From: Bilophila wadsworthia ATCC 49260
GTDB taxonomy: Bacteria; Desulfobacterota; Desulfovibrionia; Desulfovibrionales; Desulfovibrionaceae
NCBI RefSeq assembly: GCF_000701705.1
Contig: NZ_JNJP01000011.1
Span: forward strand, 1-64,000
Length of the DNA: 64,000 bases
Reading direction: 5' to 3'
A program made the translations under genes and the position numbers. The notes beneath the pieces are model-generated. The model was given only the letters and a program-made list of their open reading frames with translations. It had not been told where the DNA came from and made no database searches. Positions 7,105-14,074 of this stretch are shown piece after piece (the first letter of the stretch is position 1; the number at the start of each line of letters is the position of its first letter).

Positions 7105-8765
7105 GCGGTTTCCTCCATTTTGATGACAGGTGCGTATGAAACACGAATATCTTCCAAAGAATCCCCCTGGGTAAGCACGATGTGCTTCAGCCACTGGGCA
7201 TCATCCTTGACGGGGTAATCCGAGCGCATATGCCACAATCCCCACCGGCTTTCCTTCCGCTCCTTGGAGGCCACGGCACTCATGGCCGCACATTGGATGA
7301 TGTTTTCCACTTCATATGCCTTAAACAGATCATGCTGATTCCTGATGCATACCTCCGTACGCAGTTCACTACGGAATCTGTCCATCCACCACAGTGCCCT
7401 GTCGAGCTTGTATTCATTCTTAGGAGGCCGTACATAGTCGTTGATCAGACGGCGGACCTTGTATTCGAACTCTTCAATGGGAACCTGCCCGCCGGTTTGG
7501 GCAAGTTTGGCGTCACGATCCCGAATGACGTCCATGACCTGTTCGTCGTCAATGACGGGGTCGGCTACCGTACGGGCGTATTCCGTGGCGTTTTCCGCCG
7601 TAATCTGTCCATAGGTGAAAGCTCCGCTCAAGTGTCCCCGGGCCACCAGGGAAACGTCTCCCGCCGCATACAGCCCCGGCACGGAACTCTCTCCGCGCTC
7701 GTTGATCCGGATGCCCGTCAGACCGTGCCCGCCGCACAGGTAACAGTCCGTCGGCCACAGCTCGATTTCTCCGGTACGGAAATCAACGCCGCGGCCCTTA
7801 AAGAAGCGCTCCTGCACGGGCCGTTCCGTGGAGAAAAGCAGTTCCTCCACTTCACGGATCTTTTCCTCGCTCAAATGGCGCATGTCGATCCGCATGGGGC
7901 CACGCAGCGCCATATGCTCCGAGTGCATGAGGTGAATCCCCGGATGATTTTCTTGAAATTCCTGTGCGAAGGCATTGAGCAAATGAGCCCCACGAGTGAG
8001 CGTGATGTACAGCAGGGGGGCGTTGATATCCTTAATGATGTAGTAAACAAGCGTATACTCGAAGCCTGAAAGCTCCGCCCCGGCGCGGTAGGCCATTACA
8101 TAGCCGTCGCCGGTATTCCCGGGGAAATCGTAAACGCCATAGAGGTAGCCGTTTTCCGGCAAACCGAACCGTGCCGTACCGCCTGAGCACAAGATCACGC
8201 TCTTGGCTTTACAGACCACGATTTCCCCTGTGCGCACGTTGATCCCTACGGCACCGCAAACCCGGTCGCCATCCTTGAGCAGCCGCAGGGTCATGATCCT
8301 GTTGTACACTTCCGCGCCATACTCATGGGCCTTGGCCGCCAGAATGGTCTTGAGTTCGGGCTCCTTCATCGTGATGCAGAATTTGCCCTTGTTGTGGATC
8401 TGCAACTTGTCATATTCGCCCTTTTCATCGACGGGAAAACATACGCCCCAGTCGATGAGCTCCTGCATCACCGCCCAAGTACGCTGGGCCATGACATAGT
8501 TAACAGGTTCGTCCATGATGCCCTGACAAGCCTCGCCATTGGTCTCGACATACAATTCCGGGGTTTCTTCCGTGCCTGGAATGGAAACGATATTCATAGC
8601 GTCCATACCACGCGCGATGCAGCCGGAATATTTCATATCCCCCTTTTCAAACACGACAACTTTCTGTTTTGGATCCATCTGCTTCGCTCGGATGGCAGCC
8701 ATGACGCCAGCGCTGCCGCCTCCGACGATCAACACATCTGCGCTTACGGTCAAATAAGGCTTCAT
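7101..8765 (-). CDS. FAD-dependent oxidoreductase, AprA/FrdA-like
   Basis: This 554-residue soluble flavoprotein belongs to the fumarate reductase/succinate dehydrogenase/APS reductase alpha superfamily. The FAD-binding motif DVLIVGGGSAGVMAAIRA is at about 10-27. RGMDAMN near 53 and GNTGDGYVMAYRAGAEL near 215 are family landmarks, and LYAAGDVS near 365 is the second FAD contact. The RGMDAMN and C-terminal helical region look most like AprA, but the partner here is a GltD-like Fe-S protein rather than AprB, so it is unlikely to be the APS reductase itself. It is first in the operon, with GGAGGAG upstream of its ATG, and a putative GntR operator at 8791-8812. Substrate unknown; candidates are an unsaturated or hydroxylated organic acid brought in by TctABC. 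Confidence 0.8.
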   Translation of the reverse strand: MKPYLTVSADVLIVGGGSAGVMAAIRAKQMDPKQKVVVFEKGDMKYSGCIARGMDAMNIVSIPGTEETPELYVETNGEACQGIMDEPVNYVMAQRTWAVMQELIDWGVCFPVDEKGEYDKLQIHNKGKFCITMKEPELKTILAAKAHEYGAEVYNRIMTLRLLKDGDRVCGAVGINVRTGEIVVCKAKSVILCSGGTARFGLPENGYLYGVYDFPGNTGDGYVMAYRAGAELSGFEYTLVYYIIKDINAPLLYITLTRGAHLLNAFAQEFQENHPGIHLMHSEHMALRGPMRIDMRHLSEEKIREVEELLFSTERPVQERFFKGRGVDFRTGEIELWPTDCYLCGGHGLTGIRINERGESSVPGLYAAGDVSLVARGHLSGAFTYGQITAENATEYARTVADPVIDDEQVMDVIRDRDAKLAQTGGQVPIEEFEYKVRRLINDYVRPPKNEYKLDRALWWMDRFRSELRTEVCIRNQHDLFKAYEVENIIQCAAMSAVASKERKESRWGLWHMRSDYPVKDDAQWLKHIVLTQGDSLEDIRVSYAPVIKMEETA

Positions 8766-8790
8766 TCCTCGTCTCCTCCTTTAGGGTATA

Positions 8791-8812
8791 CTGCTATGGT
8801 TATATAGAGCAG
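8791..8812. promoter_or_regulatory. putative GntR operator in the flavoprotein promoter
   Basis: CTGCTATGGTT followed by ATATAGAGCAG forms an imperfect 22-bp inverted repeat (CTGCT...AGCAG). Its half TATAGAGCA (8803-8811) is the exact reverse complement of TGCTCTATA in front of the GntR gene (9654-9662). A shared 9-mer in both promoters is what an autoregulated GntR operon repressor would give. Confidence 0.5.
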
Positions 8813-8821
8813 TTGTTAGGG

Positions 8822-8848
8822 TAAAAAAGGGGGGCATCCCCTTTTTCC
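8822..8848 (-). terminator. terminator of the GntR gene
   Basis: AAAAAGGGG / CCCCTTTTT with a short loop (8824-8846) lies immediately after the GntR stop codon and ends in a T run in the minus-strand direction. It separates the regulator from the flavoprotein operon downstream. Confidence 0.65.
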
Positions 8849-8852
8849 GAAC

Positions 8853-9635
8853 CTATTCCCGGAAATTGTGAAGCCGGATCAGGCCAAAGGGCTCCGTCCG
8901 AATCAAGCTCTTGCGGAACTCAACGATGGTGTCGTCATAGCTTGTTGAAACCATAAAAGAACTGATGACAGGGGCAGACACGGGCAAATCCATGATCTCC
9001 GACTCCCGCTCTGCAATCATTTCGATCTCCAAGAGTTCTCGGCTATTCAGCACGGGGAGGCGGCAATACTTTTCAATCAAAAGATAGAGGGAGAAATCTT
9101 CCAACTCTCCACTCATGGCCCTCTTCAAAGGCTCCCCAAAGGGAAGGGGGATATAGGAAGTACTCAAGGCGACAGGGCAACGTTCTTCTCCCTGCTCTCC
9201 GCTGAACAAACGTTCTATACGCAAAAAGGAGGGGATATCTTCAGGGACGGCAAACCGTCTATCCATCTCAGCCTGGCGGGGAACTTCCTCCATGGAAAGG
9301 AGTTCGACGCTTAACGAGACATCCTGCTCGGAAAGATTCCGCCGCAGCCGATAATATTTGACGGCATTCTTGTCGATAATACTCTTGGTGACATAGGTTC
9401 CTTTTCCCTGAATACGGACGAGGTACCCCTGATGCACCATATTTTCCAAAGCTTTACGCACCGTTCCCACACTGAATCCCGTGGTCTGGGCAAATTGGCG
9501 TTCAGAAGGAAGCTGCTTTCCGGCTTGCCATTCCCCATTGACGAGCTTATCCATAATCGTTTGCTGAAGACGATAGTAGGCCGGTAACGCCTCGGCGTGT
9601 TTCTCAGAAAACTGGATATGTTTTGCTGTGTACAT
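8853..9635 (-). CDS. GntR/HutC-family transcription regulator (UTRA ligand domain)
   Basis: This 260-residue protein has an N-terminal winged helix (about 18-85: LPAYYRLQQTIMDKLVNGEW, then LPSERQFAQTTGFSVGTVRK) typical of GntR regulators. A C-terminal UTRA effector domain (about 105-255) contains FLRIERLF and TSYIPL. Family knowledge: the UTRA domain binds a small metabolite and releases DNA. It lies directly upstream of, and in the same orientation as, the flavoprotein-TctCBA operon, from which it is separated by a terminator. It shares a 9-bp element with that promoter, so it probably represses the operon and itself. Confidence 0.85.
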   Translation of the reverse strand: MYTAKHIQFSEKHAEALPAYYRLQQTIMDKLVNGEWQAGKQLPSERQFAQTTGFSVGTVRKALENMVHQGYLVRIQGKGTYVTKSIIDKNAVKYYRLRRNLSEQDVSLSVELLSMEEVPRQAEMDRRFAVPEDIPSFLRIERLFSGEQGEERCPVALSTSYIPLPFGEPLKRAMSGELEDFSLYLLIEKYCRLPVLNSRELLEIEMIAERESEIMDLPVSAPVISSFMVSTSYDDTIVEFRKSLIRTEPFGLIRLHNFRE

Positions 9636-9650
9636 TCAACCATCCCTGTT

Positions 9651-9683
9651 TAGTGCTCTATAGCTCTACAGCTCTAATGCTGT
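9651..9683. promoter_or_regulatory. putative GntR autoregulatory operator, three tandem GCTCTA units
   Basis: TGCTCTATAGCTCTACAGCT then CTAATGCTG contains GCTCTA three times at 8-bp spacing (from 9655, 9663, 9671) and carries the TGCTCTATA element shared with the flavoprotein promoter. It lies just upstream of the GntR start. Confidence 0.45.
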
Positions 9684-9865
9684 CAAATCATTTTTCAGGA
9701 ATAGCCATCTATACGTTGCGAACCTCCTCGCCATACCTTCTGACTTCGACATGCTCGACAACTTACGCTTGATTTCCAGTGTGCCAAAGTGCTATCAAGG
9801 AACCGAACCCGCCCAGCACAACTATGAATTTTTCCTTATTTATTAAAATATGTTACGCAATAGGC

Positions 9866-9901
9866 GGTGCCGAGAAAAATGGAGTCCCGCCCTCGGCACC
9901 A
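9866..9901. repeat. tRNA-Leu 3'-end remnant, possible att site
   Basis: GAGTCCCGCCCTCGGCACCA at 9882-9901 is identical to the last 20 nt (T-arm, acceptor and CCA) of the tRNA-Leu at 23650-23734. A reverse copy of the acceptor (GGTGCCGAG, 9866-9874) lies 17 nt upstream, so the fragment can fold on CTCGGCACC. No intact tRNA body is present. Fragments like this are typical of attR left by an element integrated into a tRNA gene, and the terminator that follows looks like the native end of a tRNA transcript. Confidence 0.6.
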
Positions 9902-9907
9902 CTTTTC

Positions 9908-9941
9908 AGCCCTTATGACAATTGTCATGAGGGCTTTTTCT
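9908..9941 (+). terminator. intrinsic terminator after the tRNA-like remnant
   Basis: AGCCCTTATGAC (9908-9919) pairs with GTCATGAGGGCT (9924-9935), followed by TTTTTC. Strong, plus-strand directed, with no intact gene immediately upstream. Confidence 0.75.
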
Positions 9942-10080
9942 TTTTCCGACAATGTTTCACCCTCTCCATGCTTCTTTCCCTCTCGTGTCGAACGTAGCTT
10001 CCCCAAAGGTCAAAGAAGGCCGCCTTTCCCATATGGCAAGGAAAGGCAGCCCGATATGGGGGAGCCCTGCCGCGGTTTTC

Positions 10081-10709
10081 CTAGTCCAGATTGTATTCCT
10101 TGCGGATGCATTTTTCGTTGTATTTGTACCCCCAATGCAGCTCGTTGACGCAGTGCATCAGCCGTTCGTAATTGCGTTCCTCAATAGCGTCGATGATGAG
10201 GGAGTGTTCCTCCACGGCGGCCAGATACCATTCGCGCACAAAATTTTTGCGAGGAAAATCCCACAGGCGGTTCTTGATGGGCGAGAGGATACGCTCGGCG
10301 AAGATATTGGGGGAAACTTCAAAAAAACACTGTGAAAGAGATAGTGAAGCCGATCATAGGTAACCATGTCGCCGCTCATGACCGCTTCCCTCATGTCCCC
10401 ACTCAGGCGGCGCATCTTGGCTATGGTGGCCTCGGTGTACTGGTCGATGGACCCGGCGATGATGGTGTACTCCAAGGCCCCCATGATCTCGTAGAGGAAA
10501 GGGAAATCTTCCGCCTCAAGGGTATTGATGACCACCTTGCTACGGGGGTAGATAGTCAGGTAGCCTTCCGCCTCAAGGCGGATGAGCGAATCTCGCAAAG
10601 GCGTGTTGCTGATGCCGAGTTTGTGGCTGATGGCCGGAAGATCGAGCACGCTCCCGGGCAGGAGGCTCCCTTCCCGCATTTGCTGCCGGATGTACTCATA
10701 CACCATCAT
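10081..10709 (-). pseudogene. GntR/FCD-family regulator with a homopolymer frameshift
   Basis: From ATG 10709 the frame encodes a GntR winged helix (VYEYIRQQMREGSLLPGSVL, then LGISNTPLRDSLIRLEAEGY) and the first part of an FCD domain (FLYEIMGALEYTIIAGSI). At 10321-10327 (A7 on plus, T7 in the sense strand) the frame shifts. One extra T would read on through EVSPNIFAERILSPIKNRLW to HCVNELHWGYKY and end at TAG 10083-10081, giving about 209 residues, a normal FCD length. As written, the product is cut into a 183-residue frame with an aberrant tail. This is either a true recent mutation, slippage-based switching, or a sequencing error in a homopolymer. No obvious target operon lies next to it. 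Confidence 0.75.
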
Positions 10710-10750
10710 CCTTCCCGAGACGGCAGCTGTTTCTTTCCCGGCCCGCGACG

Positions 10751-10872
10751 GTGCCGCCTTGGACTTTTGACGAGGATGCCGCTGTGTCTCGGAAAACAGT
10801 CGAATGGGACTGCGGAACTGCCCGCCAGTGCCGTTTGTCTCGTTTCATAGCCAGATAAGAAAGGAGGAACAT
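10751..10872 (+). repeat. conserved leader, copy B, upstream of tiny peptide gene
   Basis: This is the second copy of the leader described at 1791-1910. Near-identical blocks are GAGGATGCCGCTGTG, CTCGGAAAACA and TGCCCGCCAGTGCCGTTTGT. It ends at the start codon of the second tiny peptide, with a better ribosome-binding site (AAGGAGGA) than copy A. It lies 42 bp upstream of the GntR/FCD start, on the opposite strand. Confidence 0.65.
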
Positions 10873-10941
10873 ATGAGCTGGTCTGCATGGATCGCTGTTG
10901 CCATTGCCGTACTCGAAGTCATCCGTGAGGAATCGGATTAA
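10873..10941 (+). CDS. tiny hydrophobic membrane peptide, 22 aa (copy B)
   Basis: ATG 10873 opens a 22-residue peptide beginning MSWSAWIAVAIAVLEVI and ending REESD. AAGGAGGA lies 4-5 bp upstream. Like copy A it has Ser and Trp near the start, one apolar helix and an acidic tail; the two peptides differ at most positions but keep this pattern. The leader in front is far better conserved than the peptide. Possible roles: toxin of a type I system, small membrane regulator, or a phage-derived peptide. I cannot choose between them. Confidence 0.6.
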   Translation: MSWSAWIAVAIAVLEVIREESD

Positions 10942-10946
10942 ACGAA

Positions 10947-10985
10947 AAAGGAGGAGCACCCGATGTGTTCGGGTGTTCCTCTTCA
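10947..10985 (+). terminator. terminator after tiny peptide gene B
   Basis: AGGAGGAGCACCCGA pairs with TTCGGGTGTTCCTCTT around a short loop, starting about 7 bp after the stop codon of the 22-residue peptide. The counterpart of copy A has its own hairpin at the same distance, so the whole unit is leader, peptide and hairpin. Confidence 0.6.
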
Positions 10986-11486
10986 TGTTCCTCAGAAGTT
11001 TTTTTTGAGCTCGCAGTGCTGTTGGGAAGGCTTGCCAAGCCTCCGCTTTATGGATACGGTCTGTGCAACGAACATAGCCATGCAGAAATAAAGTTCAATG
11101 AGTTAGGGTTATTAAACATGAATTTCACCCTCTCCGCCACTTGGAAACTCCAAGACATCCGATAAAGTCCGAAAAGCCCTTGACCTGAATGGTTGAGGGC
11201 TTTTTCTGTGTTCAACGTTGTCTGAAAAATCCTTTTCCACGACTCTATTCGAGGTGCATTTTACCGTATCTTGATTTTCTACGTCCATCATGCTTCAGCT
11301 TGTGTACTCCTAAGACGTATCTCCACAGACTTTTTCATGATGGCTTTGTGCAACAGCCTTCTGCTTATCCTGCATCTATCCAATGGAAAGGAGCAGGAAT
11401 TGTCTCACAGCTTGTTCTTCTTACGGTTGTATGCCGTAAAGGAACGATTCTATGGATAAGGCCATTGTGAAAAAAAGAAAAAAGCA
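10986..11486. other. intergenic, no gene seen; one terminator
   Basis: No convincing coding frame. AAAAGCCCT (11172-11180) / AGGGCTTTTT (11196-11205) is a further rho-independent terminator whose gene I cannot identify, suggesting a lost or unrecognised small transcript upstream. Confidence 0.5.
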
Positions 11487-11515
11487 TTGACATAAAAGAT
11501 GCCGTATTCTATTCT
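11487..11515 (+). promoter_or_regulatory. sigma-70 promoter of the riboswitch transcript
   Basis: TTGACA (11487-11492) and TATTCT (11510-11515) are separated by exactly 17 bp. Transcription would begin a few bases before the aptamer. Confidence 0.7.
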
Positions 11516-11524
11516 CTAGAAGAA

Positions 11525-11657
11525 GTGTAAGGGGAGTAGCTGGGTCCTTGAGACCCCGGTAGCGTCAACAGCATGGCTTTACGGCCTGGCGTTACCATCA
11601 AGTGTTTGCTTGATAAGTGAGACCTTCACGGCAGTCATGCCGTGAAGGTCTTTTTTC
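11525..11657 (+). promoter_or_regulatory. yybP-ykoY (Mn2+) riboswitch with terminator
   Basis: The aptamer shows the conserved GGGGAGTAGC (11531-11540), GTCAACA, ACGGCCTGGCGTTACC and AGTGAGACCTT. P1 pairs GTGTAAGG (about 11525-11532) with CCTTCAC (11623-11629). The same 3' strand is part of a competing terminator: AGACCTTCACGGC (11620-11632) with GCCGTGAAGGTCT (11639-11651) and a T6 run. Family knowledge: this class binds Mn2+ and usually turns on Mn exporters or related membrane proteins. Ligand-stabilised P1 would prevent the terminator, so Mn2+ should switch on the downstream DUF47-PiT genes. Confidence 0.82.
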
Positions 11658-11754
11658 TTTATTAGGCATCGCCTCACATTCTGCCCACTTTCAGCGGCTG
11701 TTCAGGAACGTACACCGTCCCTGTTTTTCCATACTCAACCGTTAGGACAGAAGA

Positions 11755-12384
11755 ATGTTTGCACGCTTTTTGCCTCAGACCGTCCCTTTTTTCGAGCTTC
11801 TGGTACAGCAGAATGCCCTCCTGCAAGAGATGTCGGAGGCGCTCGCCGTCGTCATGGACAACACGGAAGCGTCGGAGCGCCATCTGAAGCGGATCAACTT
11901 GTTGGAAGAAGAGGCGGATCGGCTCTATCGGAGCATCACTCAGCATCTCTCCCAGACGTTCATCACACCCATCGATCGTGAGGATATCCATGCGATCAAC
12001 ATGGCCCAGGAGCGGGTGGCGGATAAGATACAGCATCTTGCCAACCGTTTTTTTGTTTCCGGGTTCATGTACCAGCGTTTTCCCGCTCAGATGATCACGG
12101 AAAGGATCCGGGGGATGCTGCGGGACACGAAGTCCATGCTGGATGAAATTTCCATGAAGAAAGAGGTGTCCGCGCACATCCATACGCTCAAATCCAGGAA
12201 GTCCGACTGTGAAATGTTCCAGTCGACCGGGCTTGCCGAGTTGATGGACAGCGAGATCAAAACGTTTGAACGCGTCAGGGAGCTCATCCTCTGGGGGCAG
12301 GTCTACGACCGCATGGAGCGCACGGTCGATGCGGTATCGGATCTCGCCGACACGCTTGAGGAGGTTGCGCTGAAGTATGTTTGA
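11755..12384 (+). CDS. DUF47 (PhoU-divergent) protein, partner of PiT transporter
   Basis: This 209-residue, almost fully helical cytosolic protein has the DUF47 pattern: FFELLVQQNALLQEMSEAL at 12-30, HLKRINLLEEEADRLYRSI at 43-61, PIDREDIHAINMAQERVADK near 73, and the C-terminal VYDRMERTVDAVSDLADTLE near 186. E/DxxxD motifs in PhoU-like proteins bind metal clusters, and DUF47 proteins are nearly always encoded beside PiT transporters, which they are thought to regulate. It overlaps the PiT gene by 8 bp and follows the Mn riboswitch by about 100 bp, so expression is probably Mn-responsive. Confidence 0.85.
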   Translation: MFARFLPQTVPFFELLVQQNALLQEMSEALAVVMDNTEASERHLKRINLLEEEADRLYRSITQHLSQTFITPIDREDIHAINMAQERVADKIQHLANRFFVSGFMYQRFPAQMITERIRGMLRDTKSMLDEISMKKEVSAHIHTLKSRKSDCEMFQSTGLAELMDSEIKTFERVRELILWGQVYDRMERTVDAVSDLADTLEEVALKYV

Positions 12385-13384
12385 CGTTTCCTTCCTCCTT
12401 ATTCTGATCATCATCGTGGCGTTGATCTTCGATTTCACCAACGGCGCTCACGACTGCGCCAACGCCATCGCTACCGTGGTTTCGACCAAGGTGCTGAGCC
12501 CTCGGACTGCCGTCATCATGGCAGCCACCCTCAACCTGATCGGGGCGTTTTTAGGGACAAAGGTCGCCAACACGCTCGGATCGGGCATTGTCCACCCCGA
12601 TATTGTCGCAAACTGCCAGCCGCTGGTGCTTGCGGCCCTGATCGGGGCGATAGGCTGGAACCTGTTCACATGGCATTTCGGGATCCCCTCCTCTTCCTCC
12701 CATGCGCTGATAGGAGGGCTCATGGGGGCCGCCGTGGCCTATGCCGGCTTTTCATCCCTCAACGGGGGCTCCATCCTGACCAAAATACTGCTGCCGCTGG
12801 TCCTCTCCCCTCTGGCTGGATTCGGTATGGGGCTGCTGGTCATGTTCCTCATCATGTTCCTGTGCGCAAAGTGCGCGCGGAACAAGCTCAATACGGCCTT
12901 CACGCGGCTTCAGGTGCTCTCGGCGGCGTTCATGGCGACCAGCCACGGTATGAACGATGCCCAGAAAACGATGGGGGTGATCACCCTTGCCCTCTTCATT
13001 TTCAACGAAATCGAAACGATAGCCGTCCCCCTCTGGGTCAAGTGCCTCTGTGCCACCTTTATGGCGCTCGGTACTGCCATGGGCGGCTGGAAAATCGTCA
13101 AAACCATGGGGCATAAGATCTTCAAACTGGAACCCGTTCACGGCTTCGCCAGCGAAACGTCGGCCGCACTGGTCATCTCCGGCGCGTCGCTCCTTGGTGC
13201 GCCGATCAGCACGACGCACACGATCACGGCCTGCATCTTCGGCGTAGGCTCGACCAAGCGCCTCACCGCCGTCCGCTGGGGGGTCGCGGGGCACCTCATC
13301 ATTGCCTGGGTCCTTACCATTCCCGCTTCCGGTCTTCTGGCGGCCTGTTCCTTTTTCCTTTTAAACGCTGTGGGGTTCGCCTAG
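12377..13384 (+). CDS. pit: PiT-family inorganic phosphate transporter
   Basis: This 335-residue membrane protein has about 10 hydrophobic segments and the duplicated PiT signatures: FTNGAHDCANAIATVVSTKV at about 18-37 and ATSHGMNDAQKTMGVITLAL near 190. It is shorter than E. coli PitA (499) but fits the short bacterial and archaeal form. PiT carriers move phosphate as neutral metal-phosphate (MeHPO4), with Mg, Ca, Co or Mn. The coupling to a DUF47 protein and an Mn riboswitch makes metal-phosphate movement a plausible real role. Direction and preferred metal cannot be read from sequence. Confidence 0.88.
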   Translation: MFDVSFLLILIIIVALIFDFTNGAHDCANAIATVVSTKVLSPRTAVIMAATLNLIGAFLGTKVANTLGSGIVHPDIVANCQPLVLAALIGAIGWNLFTWHFGIPSSSSHALIGGLMGAAVAYAGFSSLNGGSILTKILLPLVLSPLAGFGMGLLVMFLIMFLCAKCARNKLNTAFTRLQVLSAAFMATSHGMNDAQKTMGVITLALFIFNEIETIAVPLWVKCLCATFMALGTAMGGWKIVKTMGHKIFKLEPVHGFASETSAALVISGASLLGAPISTTHTITACIFGVGSTKRLTAVRWGVAGHLIIAWVLTIPASGLLAACSFFLLNAVGFA

Positions 13385-13508
13385 TATGCAGTATTATTTC
13401 AATGGAAATATACTGTCTGATAAAATAATATCAAATCGTATTGACATGTTCTATTTTCAAGTTTAAAAATTCACTATACCATCCGAATAATACCCAGAGA
13501 GCTGTTGT

Positions 13509-13883
13509 ATGCCTATTCCTTCAGTCACACAAAAATTCATGTGCACACTTTTTGTGTTCACAATGATCTGTGGTGTATGGCAATATGCAGCAATAGAGAA
13601 TACCTTTTACTTCGAAGACAGAGAAAACATCGTATCCGAAGAAATCTGCGAATATGCCGTAACGCAGCGTATTGCTGAGCACAAGCGTTTAAATTACAAT
13701 ACAAATACAAGCGGCATAGAACCTCTTCTTCCGTTGCTTTCCCTCTTGCTTGGTTTTCTTCTCTACGCCCCCGTCGTCAGGAAAATCCATCTTTGCCGCC
13801 TGCAAAATGATTTTCTTCCCAAACTGTGCGACTTTCACGGGATGCTCCCACTCCCCTTCGCTCCTCCGCGCTCCCTCTCGTAA
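13509..13883 (+). CDS. possible small membrane protein, unknown
   Basis: This 124-codon frame has two hydrophobic stretches (about 11-27, CTLFVFTMICGVWQYAA; and 72-88, LLPLLSLLLGFLLYAP) separated by a charged loop. No strong ribosome-binding site and no family recognised. The first 90 residues look protein-like; the last 30 (after KIHLCRLQND) look like low-quality frame. It may be a decayed gene. Confidence 0.3.
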   Translation: MPIPSVTQKFMCTLFVFTMICGVWQYAAIENTFYFEDRENIVSEEICEYAVTQRIAEHKRLNYNTNTSGIEPLLPLLSLLLGFLLYAPVVRKIHLCRLQNDFLPKLCDFHGMLPLPFAPPRSLS

Positions 13884-14074
13884 GTCTCCAGATCGGATAT
13901 GGCTGAAAGAGGCTCTTTCATGCTCCCGGACACGCCTGACACGAGAACGGCATCCGTTCCCGTGAATGAGGACCGTTTCCTCCGTCTTTTTCAGCGTGCA
14001 CCCGGTCGAGGGGGCTGGACTCATGCTTTAGGACCATTTCGCATTACTTAAGAACATATTTCGGAGTGAGGAAT

